Assembly (NCBI RefSeq): GCF_020882245.1
Contig: NW_026869996.1
Location: forward strand, 4,139,592 to 4,203,591
DNA: 64,000 bases
Reading direction: 5' to 3'
Origin: Rhopalosiphum padi
Taxonomy: Eukaryota > Arthropoda > Insecta > Hemiptera > Aphididae
Positions 39,901 through 52,257 of this stretch are shown here, piece by piece. Position 1 is the first letter of the stretch, and each line of letters opens with the position of its first letter. Below the pieces are notes generated by a model that was not told the origin of the DNA, made no database searches, and saw only the letters and a list, made by a program, of their open reading frames with translations. Both the position numbers and the translations under genes were made by a program.

Positions 39901-42900
39901 TATTAAAAATACCATTAATTCATCAAAAAACCCCATAGAAACCAATTTAAATCCAACAAATAAATTAAATTTAACATTTTTCTATACTAACCCCCCATAA
40001 TAAATTATTAAAAAACCATAAATTTCCTTAAAATTTATTCAAAAAAACCATTAATTCATCAAAAAAACCCCATAATAACCGATTTAAATCCATCAAATAA
40101 ATTAAATTTAACATTTTTCCATACTAACCCCCATTATAAATTATTAAAAACTAGAAGTTTCCTTAAAATTTAATAAAAATCCTTAAAAACAACAATAATT
40201 CCTTAACAATCCCCCATAATAACCGATTAAAAATCCATCAAATAAATTAAATTTAACATTTTTCCTTAACAAACCCCCATAATAAATTATTAAAAACCAG
40301 AAATTTCCTTAAAATTTATTAAAAAAAAAACCATTTTTTCATCAAAAAAACCCCATAAAAACCAATTTAAATCCATCAAATAAATTAAATTTAACATTTT
40401 TTCCTTAACAAAACCCCCATAATAAAATTATTAAAAACCAGAAATTTCCTTAAAATTTATTAAAAAAAAACCATTTTTTCATCAAAAAAACCCCATAAAA
40501 ACCAATTTAAATCCATCAAATAAATTAAATTTAACATTTTTCCATACTAACCCCCATTATAAATTATTAAAAACTAGAAGTTTCCTTAAAATTTAATAAA
40601 AAATCCTTAAAAATAACAATAATTCCTTAACAATCCCCCATAATAACCGATTTAAATCCATCAAATAAATTAAATTTAACATTTTTCCTTAACAACAAAC
40701 CCCATAATAAATTATTAAAAACCATTAATTTCCTTAAAATTTATAAAAAAAACCATTAATTCTTAAAAAAAACCCCATAAAAAACCAATTTAAATCCATC
40801 AAATAAATTAAATTTAACATTTTTCCTTAACAAACCCCCATAATAAATTATTAAAAACCATAAATTTCCTTAAAATTTATTCAAAAAAACCATTAATTCA
40901 TCAAAAAAACCCCCATAAAAAACCAATTTAAATCCATCAAATAAATTAAATTTAACATTTTTCCTTAACAAACCCCCACAATAAATTATTAAAAACCATA
41001 AATTTCCTTAAAATTTATTAAAAAAAACCTTTATTTCATCAAAAAAACCCCATAAAAAACAACCAATTTAAAAATCCATCAAATAAATTAAATTTAACAT
41101 TTTTCCATAGTAACCCCCAATTATAAATTATTAAAAACTAGAAGTTTCCTTAAAATTTATAAAAAAAAAAAACCATTAATTCCTTAAAAAAAACCCCATA
41201 AAAACCAATTTAAATCCATCAAATAAATTAAATTTAACATTTTTTCCTTAACAAAACCCCATAATAAATTATTAAAAACCATTAATTTCCTTAAAATTTA
41301 TTAAAAATACCATTAATTCATCAAAAAAACCCCATAGAAACCATTTTAAATCCAACAAATAAATTAAATTTAACATTTTTCTATACTAACCCCCATAATA
41401 AATTATTAAAAACCAGAAATTTCCTTAAAATTTATTAAAAAAACCATTTTTTCATCAAAAAAACCCCATAAAAACCAATTTAAATCCATCAAATAAATTA
41501 AATTTAACATTTTTCCATACTAACCCCCCATTAAAAATTATTAAAAACTAGAAGTTTTCCTTAAAATTTAATAAAAATCCTTAAAAAATAACAATAATTC
41601 CTTAACAATCCCCCCATAATAACCGATTTAAATCCATTAAATAAATTAAATTTAACATTTTTCTATACTAACCCCCATAATAAATTATTAAAAACCAGAA
41701 ATTTCCTTAAAATTTATAAAAAAAAAACCATTATTTCATCAAAAAAACCCCATAAAAAACCAATTTAAATCCATCAAATAAATTAAATTTAACATTTTTC
41801 CTTAACAAAACCCCATAATAAATTATTAAAAAACCATTAATTTCCTTAAAATTTATAAAAAAAAAACCATTAATTCTTAAAAAAAACCCCATAAAAACCA
41901 ATTTAAATCCATCAAATAAATTAAATTTAACATTTTTCCATACTAACCCCCCATTATAAATTATTAAAAAACTAGAAGTTTCCTTAAAATTTAATAAAAA
42001 TCCTTATAAATAACAATAATTCCTTAACAATCCCCCATAATAACCGATTTAAATCCATCAAATAAATTAAATTTAACATTTTTTCTATACTAACCCCCCC
42101 ATAATAAATTATTAAAAACCAGAAATTTCCTTAAAATTTATAAAAAAAAAACCATTATTTCATCAAAAAAAACCCCATAAAAAACCAATTTAAAATCCAT
42201 CAAATAAATTAAATTTAACATTTTTCCTTAACAAAACCCCATAATAAATTATTAAAAACCATTAATTTCCTTAAAATTTTATAAAAAAAAAACCATTAAT
42301 TCTTAAAAAAAAACCCCATAAAAACCAATTTAAAATCCATCAAATAAATTAAATTTAACATTTTTCCTTAACAAACCCCCCATAATAAATTATTAAAAAC
42401 CATAAATTTCCTTAAAATTTATTCAAAAAACCATTAATTCATCAAAAAAAACCCCATAAAAACCAATTTAAATCCATCAAATAAATTAAATTTAACATTT
42501 TTCCTTAACAAACCCCCACAATAAATTATTAAAAACCATAAATTTCCTTAAAATTTATTAAAAAAAAACCTTTATTTCATCAAAAAAACCCCATAAAAAC
42601 CAATTTAAATCCATCAAATAAATTAAAATTTAACATTTTTCCATAGTAACCCCCAATTATAAATTATTAAAAAACCATAAATTTCCTTAAAATTTATTCA
42701 AAAAACCCCATAATAACCGATTTAAATCCATCAAATAAATTAAATTTAACATTTTTCCATACTAACCCCCATTATAAATTATTAAAAACTAGAAGTTTCC
42801 TTAAAATTTAATAAAAATCCTTAAAAATGACAATAATTCCTTAACAATCCCACATAATAACCGATTTAAATCCATCAAATAAATTAAATTTAACATTTTT

Positions 42901-45500
42901 TTCTATACTAACCCCCCATAATAAATTATTAAAAACCAGAAATTTCCTTAAAATTTATTAAAAAAAAAAAAAAACCATTTTTTCATCAAAAAACCCCATA
43001 AAAAACCAATTTAAATCCATCAAATAAATTAAATTTAACATTTTTCCATACTAACCCCCCATTATAAATTATTAAAAACTAGAAGTTTCCTTAAAATTTA
43101 ATAAAAATCCTTAAAAATAACAATAATTCCTTAACAATCCCCCATAATAACCGATTTAAATCCATCAAATAAATTAAATTTAACATTTTTCCTTAACAAA
43201 CCCCAATTATAAATTATTAAAAACTAGAAGTTTCCTTAAAATTTAATAAAAATCCTTAAAAATAACAATAATTCCTTAACAATCCCCCCATAATAACGAT
43301 TTAAATCCATCAAATAAATTAAATTTAACATTTTTCCATACTAACCCCCCCATTATAAATTATTAAAAACTAGAAGTTTCCTTAAAATTTAATAAAAATC
43401 CTTAAAAATAACAATAATTCCTTAACAATCCCCCATAATAACCGATTTAAAATCCATCAAATAAATTAAATTTAACATTTTTCCTTAACAAAACCCCATA
43501 AATAAATTATTAAAAACCATTAATTTCCTTAAAATTTATAAAAAAAAACCATTAATTCTTAAAAAAAACCCCATAAAAAACCAATTTAAATCCATCAAAT
43601 AAATTAAATTTAACATTTTTCCTTAACAAACCCCCATAATAAATTATTAAAAACCATAAATTTCCTTAAAATTTATCAAAAAACCATTAATTCATCAAAA
43701 AAAACCCCCCATAAAAAACCAATTTAAATCCATCAAATAAATTAAATTTAACATTTTTCCTTAACAAACCCCCACAATAAATTATTAAAAACCATAAATT
43801 TCCTTAAAATTTATTAAAAAAAACCTTTATTTCATCAAAAAAACCCCATAAAAAACCAATTTAAATCCATCAAATAAATTAAATTTAACATTTTTCCATA
43901 GTAACCCCAATTATAAATTATTAAAAACTAGAAGTTTCCCTTAAAATTTATAAAAAAAAAACCATTAATTCTTAAAAAAAAACCCCATAAAAACCAATTT
44001 AAAATCCATCAAATAAATTAAATTTAACATTTTTTCCTTAACAAAACCCCATAATAAATTATTAAAAACCATAAATTTCCTTAAAATTTATTAAAAATAC
44101 CATTAATTCATCAAAAAACCCCATAGAAACCAATTTAAATCCAACAAATAAATTAAATTTAACATTTTTCTATACTAACCCCCATAATAAATTATTAAAA
44201 ACCATAAATTTCCTTAAAATTTATTCAAAAAAACCATTAATTCATCAAAAAAACCCCCCATAATAAACCGATTTAAATCCATCAAATAAATTAAATTTAA
44301 CATTTTTTCCATACTAACCCCCCCATTATAAATTATTAAAAACCATTAATTTCCTTAAAATTTATTAAAAATACCATTAATTCATCAAAAAACCCCATAG
44401 AAACCATTTTAAAATCCAACAAATAAATTAAATTTAACATTTTTCTATACTAACCCCCCATAATAAATTATTAAAAACCAGAAATTTCCTTAAAATTTAT
44501 TAAAAAAAAAAAAAAAAACCATTTTTTCATCAAAAAAAACCCCCATAAAAAACCAATTTAAATCCATCAAATAAATTAAATTTAACATTTTTCCATACTA
44601 ACCCCCATTAAAAATTATTAAAAACTAGAAGTTTCCTTAAAATTTAATAAAAATCCTTAAAAAATAACAATAATTCCTTAACAATCCCCCATAATAACCG
44701 ATTTAAAATCCATTAAATAAATTAAATTTAACATTTTTCTATACTAACCCCCCATAATAAATTATTAAAAACCAGAAATTTCCTTAAAATTTATAAAAAA
44801 AAACCATTATTTCATCAAAAAAACCCCATAAAAAAACCAATTTAAATCCATCAAATAAATTAAATTTATTACATTTTTCCTTAACAAAACCCCATAATAA
44901 ATTATTAAAAACCATTAATTTCCTTAAAATTTATAAAAAAAAAACCATTAATTCTTAAAAAAACCCCATAAAAACCAATTTAAATCCATCAAATAAATTA
45001 AATTTAACATTTTTCCATACTAACCCCCCCATATAAAATTATTAAAAACTAGAAGTTTCCTTAAAATTTAATAAAAATCCTTATAAATAACAATAATTCC
45101 TTAACAATCCCCCATAATAACCGATTTAAATCCATCAAATAAATTAAATTTAACATTTTTCTATACTAACCCCCCATAATAAATTATTAAAAACCAGAAA
45201 TTTCCTTAAAATTTATAAAAAAAAAACCATTATTTCATCAAAAAACCCCATAAAAACCAATTTAAATCCATCAAATAAATTAAATTTAACATTTTTTCCT
45301 TAACAAAACCCCATAATAAATTATTAAAAACCATTAATTTCCTTAAAATTTATAAAAAAAAACCATTAATTCTTAAAAAAAACCCCATAAAAAACCAATT
45401 TAAATCCATCAAATAAATTAAATTTAACATTTTTCCTTAACAAACCCCCATAATAAATTATTAAAAACCATAAATTTCCTTAAAATTTATTCAAAAAACC
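37000..45500 (-). repeat. Higher-order repeat domain with 2.64- and 3.08-kb spacings
   Basis: The variant CCATTAAATAAATT occurs only at about 38991, 41634 and 44710 (spacings 2,643 and about 3,077). Each is preceded by a monomer with a shortened CCCCATTAAAAATTATT box. TCCTTATAAATAACA occurs at 42001 and 45078, again about 3,077 apart. A doubled monomer of the TTATTAAAA...CCATTTTTT type occurs near 37.5-37.7 kb and again near 40.3-40.5 kb. Frequent homopolymer length changes make the edges uncertain. Confidence 0.7.
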
Positions 45501-45556
45501 ATTAATTCATCATAAAAACCCCATAAAAACCAATTTAAATCCATCAAATAATTAAA

Positions 45557-46056
45557 NNNNNNNNNNNNNNNNNNNNNNNNNNNNNNNNNNNNNNNNNNNN
45601 NNNNNNNNNNNNNNNNNNNNNNNNNNNNNNNNNNNNNNNNNNNNNNNNNNNNNNNNNNNNNNNNNNNNNNNNNNNNNNNNNNNNNNNNNNNNNNNNNNNN
45701 NNNNNNNNNNNNNNNNNNNNNNNNNNNNNNNNNNNNNNNNNNNNNNNNNNNNNNNNNNNNNNNNNNNNNNNNNNNNNNNNNNNNNNNNNNNNNNNNNNNN
45801 NNNNNNNNNNNNNNNNNNNNNNNNNNNNNNNNNNNNNNNNNNNNNNNNNNNNNNNNNNNNNNNNNNNNNNNNNNNNNNNNNNNNNNNNNNNNNNNNNNNN
45901 NNNNNNNNNNNNNNNNNNNNNNNNNNNNNNNNNNNNNNNNNNNNNNNNNNNNNNNNNNNNNNNNNNNNNNNNNNNNNNNNNNNNNNNNNNNNNNNNNNNN
46001 NNNNNNNNNNNNNNNNNNNNNNNNNNNNNNNNNNNNNNNNNNNNNNNNNNNNNNNN
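45557..46056. other. Assembly gap, 500 N
   Basis: This is exactly 500 undetermined bases, an arbitrary placeholder. The satellite orientation changes back across it. Confidence 0.99.
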
Positions 46057-48980
46057 TATGGTTTTTTTTATAAATTTTAAGGAAACTTCTAGTTTTTAAT
46101 AATTTATAATGGGGGTTACTATGGAAAAATGTTAAATTTAATTTATTAGTTGGATTTAAATCGGTTATTATGGGGGATTGTTAAGGAATTATTGTTATTT
46201 TTAAGGATTTTTATTAAATTTTAAGGAAACTTCTAGTTTTTAATAATTTATAATGGGGGTTAGTATGGAAAAATGTTAAATTTAATTTATTTGATTGATT
46301 TAAATTGGTTTTTTATGGGGTTTTTTGATGAATTAATGGTTTTTTTTATAAATTTTAAGGAAACTTCTAGTTTTTAATAATTTATAATGGGGGTTAGTAT
46401 GGAAAAATGTTAAATTTAATTTATTTGATGGATTTAAATTGGTTTTTATGGGGTTTTTTGACGAAATATTGGTTTTTTTAATAAATTTTAAGGAAATTTC
46501 TGATTTTTAATAATTTATTATGGGGTTTTGTTGAGGAAAAATGTTAAATTTAATTTATTTGATGGATTTAAATTGATTTTTATGGGGTTTTTTGATGAAT
46601 TAATGGATTTTTGAATAAATTTTAAGGAAATTTATGGTTTTTAATAATTTATTATGGGGGTTTGTTAAGGAAAAATGTTAAATTTAATTTATTTGATGGA
46701 TTTTAAATTGGTTTTTTATGGGGTTTTTTTGATGAATTTAATGGTATTTTTAATAAATTTTAAGGAAATTTCTGGTTTTTAATAATTTAGTATGGGGTTT
46801 TGTTAAAGAAAAATGTTAAATTTAATTTATTTGATGGATTTAAATTGGTTTTTATGGGGTTTTTTGATGAATTAATTGTTTTTTTTTATAAATTTTAAGC
46901 AAACTTCTAGTTTTTAATAATTTATAATGGGGGGTTACTATGGAAAAAATGTTAAATTTAATTTATTAGTTGGATTTAAATCGGTTATTATGGGGGATTG
47001 TTAAGGAATTATTGTTATTTTTAAGGATTTTTATTTAATTTTAAGGAAACTTCTAGTTTTTAATAATTTATAATGGGGGTTAGTATGGAAAAATGTTAAA
47101 TTTAATTTATTTGATGGATTTAAATTGGTTTTTATGGGGTTTTTTGATGAATTAATGGTTTTTTTGAATAAATTTTAAGGAAATTTATGGTTTTTAATAA
47201 TTTATTATGGGGGGTTACTATGGAAAAATGTTAAATTTAATTTATTTGATGGATTTAAATTGGTTTTATGGGGTTTTTTGAAGAAATAATGGTTTTTTTA
47301 ATAAATTTTTAAGGAAATTTCTGGTTTTTTAATAATTTATTATGGGGTTTTGTTAAGGAAAAATGTTAAATTTAATTTATTTGATGGATTTAAATTGATT
47401 TTTATGGGGTTTTTTTGATGAATTAATGGATTTTTGAATAAATTTTAAGGAAATTTATGGTTTTTAATAATTTAATTATGGGGGTTTGTTAAGGAAAAAT
47501 GTTAAATTTAATTTATTTGATGGATTTAAATTGGTTTTTATGGGGTTTTTTGATGAATTAATGGATTTTTGAATAAATTTTAAGGAAATTTATGGTTTTT
47601 TAATAATTTATTATGGGGGTTTGTTAAGGAAAAATGTTAAATTTAATTTATTTGATGGATTTAAATTGGTTTTTATGGGGTTTTTTGATGAATTAATGGT
47701 ATTTTTAATAAATTTTAAGGAAATTTCTGGTTTTTAATAATTTAGTATGGGGTTTTGTTGAGGAAAAATGTTAAATTTAATTTATTTGATGGATTTAAAT
47801 TGATTTTTATGGGGTTTTTTGATGAATTAATGGATTTTTGAATAAATTTTAAGGAAATTTATGGTTTTTAATAATTTATTATGGGGGTTTGTTAAGGAAA
47901 AATGTTAAATTTAATTTATTTGATGGATTTTAAATTGGTTTTTATGGGGTTTTTTTGATGAATTAATGGTTTTTTTTTATAAATTTTAAGGAAACTTCTA
48001 GTTTTTAATAATTTATAATGGGGGTTACTATGGAAAAAATGTTAAATTTAATTTATTAGTTGGATTTAAATCGGTTATTATGGGGGATTGTTAAGGAATT
48101 ATTGTTATTTTTAAGGATTTTTTATTAAATTTTTAAGGAAACTTCTAGTTTTTAATAATTTATAATGGGGGTTAGTATGGAAAAATGTTAAATTTAATTT
48201 ATTTGATGGATTTAAATTGGTTTTTATGGGGTTTTTTTGACGAAATATTGGTTTTTTTTATAAATTTTAAGGAAATTTCTGATTTTAAATAATTTATTAT
48301 GGGGTTTTGTTGAGGAAAAATGTTAAATTTAATTTATTTGATGGATTTAAATTGGTTTTTTATGGGGTTTTTTTGATGAATTAATGGTTTTTTTTTTTTA
48401 TAAATTTTAAGGAAACTTCTAGTTTTTAATAATTTATAATGGGGGGTTACTATGGAAAAATGTTAAATTTAATTTATTTGATGGATTTAAATTGGTTTTT
48501 TATGGGGTTTTTTGATGAATTAATGGTGTTTTTGAATAAATTTTAAGGAAATTTATGGTTTTTAATAATTTATTATGGGGGTTTGTTAAGGAAAAAATGT
48601 GTAAATTTAATTTATTTGATGGATTTAAATTGGTTTTTATGGGGTTTTTTGATGAAAAAATGGTTTTTTTAATAAATTTTAAGGAAATTTCTGGTTTTTA
48701 ATAATTTTATAATGGGGGTTACTATGGAAAAAATGTTAAATTTAATTTATTTGATGGATTTAAATTGGTTTTTATGGGGTTTTTTTGAAGAAATAATGGT
48801 TTTTTTAATAAATTTTAAGGAAATTTCTGGTTTTTAATAATTTATTATGGGGTTTTGTTAAGGAAAAAATGTTAAATTTAATTTATTTGATGGATTTAAA
48901 TTGGTTTTTATGGGGTTTTTTGATGAATTAATGGTATTTTTAATAAATTTTAAGGAAATTTCTGGTTTTTAATAATTTAG

Positions 48981-50888
48981 TATGGCGTTTTTGTTAAGGA
49001 AAAATGTTAAAATTTAATTTATTTGATGAATTTATAATGGTTTTTTATGGGGTTTTTTTGATGAATTAATGGTTTTTTTTTTATAAATTTTAAGGAAACT
49101 TCTAGTTTTTAATAATTTATAATGGGGGTTACTATGGAAAATGTTAAATTTAATTTATTAGTTGGATTTAAATCGGTTATTATGGGGGATTGTTAAGGAA
49201 TTATTGTTATTTTTAAGGATTTTTATTAAATTTTAAGGAAACTTCTAGTTTTTAATAATTTATAATGGGGGTTAGTATGGAAAAATGTTAAATTTAATTT
49301 ATTTGATTGATTTAAATTGGTTTTTATGGGGTTTTTTTGATGAATTAATGGTTTTTTTTATAAATTTTAAGGAAACTTCTAGTTTTTAATAATTTATAAT
49401 GGGGGTTAGTATGGAAAAATGTTAAATTTAATTTATTTGATGGATTTAAATTGGTTTTTTATGGGGTTTTTTGACGAAATATTGGTTTTTTTAATAAATT
49501 TTAAGGAAATTTCTGATTTTTAATAATTTATTATGGGGTTTTGTTGAGGAAAAATGTTAAATTTAATTTATTTGATGGATTTAAATTGATTTTTTATGGG
49601 GTTTTTTGATGAATTAATGGATTTTTGAATAAATTTTAAGGAAATTTATGGTTTTTAATAATTTATTATGGGGGGTTTGTTAAGGAAAAATGTTAAATTT
49701 AATTTATTTGATGGATTTAAATTGGTTTTTATGGGGTTTTTTGATGAATTAATGGTATTTTTAATAAATATTAAGGAAATTTCTGGTTTTTAATAATTTA
49801 GTATGGGGTTTTGTTAAAGAAAAATGTTAAATTTAATTTATTTGATGGATTTTAAATTGGTTTTTATGGGGTTTTTTTGATGAATTAATTGTTTTTTTTA
49901 TAAATTTTAAGCAAACTTCTAGTTTTTAATAATTTATAATGGGGGTTACTATGGAAAAATGTTAAATTTAATTTATTAGTTGGATTTAAATCGGTTATTA
50001 TGGGGGATTGTTAAGGAATTATTGTTATTTTTAAGGATTTTTATTTAATTTTAAGGAAACTTCTAGTTTTTAATAATTTATAATGGGGGTTAGTATGGAA
50101 AAATGTTAAATTTAATTTATTTGATGGATTTAAATTGGTTTTTATGGGGTTTTTTGATGAATTAATGGTTTTTTGAATAAATTTTAAGGAAATTTATGGT
50201 TTTTAATAATTTATTATGGGGGTTACTATGGAAAAAATGTTAAATTTAATTTATTTGATGGATTTAAATTGGTTTTTATGGGGTTTTTTGAAGAAATAAT
50301 GGTTTTTTTAATAAATTTTAAGGAAATTTCTGGTTTTTAATAATTTATTATGGGGTTTTGTTAAGGAAAAATGTTAAATTTAATTTATTTGATGGATTTA
50401 AATTGATTTTTATGGGGTTTTTTTGATGAATTAATGGATTTTTGAATAAATTTTAAGGAAATTTATGGTTTTTAATAATTTATTATGGGGGTTTGTTAAG
50501 GAAAAAATGTTAAATTTAATTTATTTGATGGATTTAAATTGGTTTTTATGGGGTTTTTTTGATGAATTAATGGATTTTTGAATAAATTTTAAGGAAATTT
50601 ATGGTTTTTAATAATTTATTATGGGGGTTACTATGGAAAAATGTTAAATTTAATTTATTTGATGGATTTAAATTGGTTTTTATGGGGTTTTTTGATGAAT
50701 TAATGGTGTTTTGAATAAATTTTAAGGAAATTTATGGTTTTTAATAATTTATTATGGGGGTTTGTTAAGGAAAAATGTTAAATTTAATTTATTTGATGGA
50801 TTTAAATTGGTTTTTTATGGGGTTTTTTGATGAATTAATGGTTTTTTTTTATAAATTTTTAAGGAAACTTCTGGTTTTAATAATTTAG
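48981..50888 (+). repeat. HOR-length segment with different internal order
   Basis: This segment lies between two TATGGCGTTTTG markers 1,908 bp apart, the same length as the standard 14-mer. However, its monomer order differs: a GATTGATTT monomer and GACGAAATATTGG come soon after the first 144-bp monomer, and GAAGAAATAATGG comes late (about 50288). It looks like an older or rearranged form of the unit. Confidence 0.65.
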
Positions 50889-52257
50889 TATGGCGTTTTG
50901 TTAAGGAAAAATGCTAAATTTAATTTATTTGATGGATTTATAATGGTTTTTTATGGGGTTTTTTGATGAATTAATGGTTTTTTTTATAAATTTTAAGGAA
51001 ACTTCTAGTTTTTAATAATTTATAATGGGGGTTACTATGGAAAAATGTTAAATTTAATTTATTAGTTGGATTTAAATCGGTTATTATGGGGGATTGTTAA
51101 GGAATTATTGTTATTTTTAAGGATTTTTATTAAATTTTAAGGAAACTTCTAGTTTTTAATAATTTATAATGGGGGTTAGTATGGAAAAATGTTAAATTTA
51201 ATTTATTTGATTGATTTAAATTGGTTTTTATGGGGTTTTTTAATGAATTAATGGTTTTTTTTATAAATTTTAAGGAAACTTCTAGTTTTTAATAATTTAT
51301 TTATGGGGGTTTGTTAAGGAAAAATGTTAAATTTAATTTATTTGATGGATTTAAATTGGTTTTTTATGGGGTTTTTTGAAGAAATAATGGTTTTTTTAAT
51401 AAATTTTAAGGAAATTTCTGGTTTTTAATAATTTATTATGGGGTTTTGTTAAGGAAAAATGTTAAATTTAATTTATTTGATGGATTTAAATTGATTTTTA
51501 TGGGGTTTTTTTTGATGAATTAATGGATTTTTGAATAAATTTTAAGGAAATTTATGGTTTTTAATAATTTATTATGGGGGTTTGTTAAGGAAAAATGTTA
51601 AATTTAATTTATTTGATGGATTTAAATTGGTTTTTATGGGGTTTTTTGATGAATTAATGGTATTTTTTAATAAATTTTAAGGAAATTTTCTGGTTTTTAA
51701 TAATTTAATATGGGGTTTTGTTAAAGAAAAATGTTAAATTTAATTTATTTGATGGATTTAAATTGGTTTTTATGGGGTTTTTTGATGAATTAATTGTTTT
51801 TTTTATAAATTTTAAGCAAACTTCTAGTTTTTAATAATTTATAATGGGGGGTTACTATGGAAAAATGTTAAATTTAATTTATTAGTTGGATTTAAATCGG
51901 TTATTATGGGGTTTGTTAAGGAATTATTGTTATTTTTAAGGATTTTTATTTAATTTTAAGGAAACTTCTAGTTTTTAATAATTTATAATGGGGGGTTAGT
52001 ATGGAAAAATGTTAAATTTAATTTATTTGATGGATTTAAATTGGTTTTTTATGGGGTTTTTTTGATGAATTAATGGTTTTTTGAATAAATTTTAAGGAAA
52101 TTTATGGTTTTTAATAATTTATTATGGGGGTTTGTTAAGGAAAAATGTTAAATTTAATTTATTTGATGGATTTAAATTGGTTTTTATGGGGTTTTTTTGA
52201 TGAAAAAATGGTATTTTTAATAAATTTTAAGGAAATTTCTGGTTTTTAATAATTTAG
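50889..52257 (+). repeat. Shortened HOR segment (1,369 bp)
   Basis: The spacing between successive TATGGCG markers is 1,369 bp, 539 bp less than the 1,908-bp unit, which is about four monomers fewer. It contains the long monomer near 51050-51180 and a second one near 51860-51990 in which TATTATGGGG is followed by TTTGTTAAGG in place of the usual GATTGTTAAGG. Confidence 0.7.

Larger units (their letters stand above)
6774..45556 (-). repeat. Middle satellite block, same satellite in inverted orientation
   Basis: The top strand shows the reverse complement of the flanking arrays: the anchor reads AAATTAAATTTAACA, the G-runs appear as CCCCATAAAAACC and CCCCCATAATAAATT, and ATAAATTTTAAGG appears as CCTTAAAATTTAT. 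The block is continuous over 38,783 bp with no gene or transposon. Variants not noticed in the flanks include CATAGAAACC with CCAACAAAT, TTTTTCTATACTAACC, CGATTAAAATCC, ACAACAATAATTCC, CCCCAATTATAAATT and CCCCCACAATAAATT. The interior (about 11-35 kb) is clean. Both ends show many A- and C-run length changes. Confidence 0.97.

Noticed and set aside
44868..44880. TTATTACATTTTT in an anchor, as a possible target-site scar
   Set aside because: It is a three-base insertion inside a noisy contig end. With no flanking duplication it is best read as a consensus or point-level error.
6241..46100. Giant natural palindrome or inversion as an established fact
   Set aside because: Both switch points lie in placeholder gaps, so the sequence itself gives no inverted junction. 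It is reported as a question and not annotated as an inversion.
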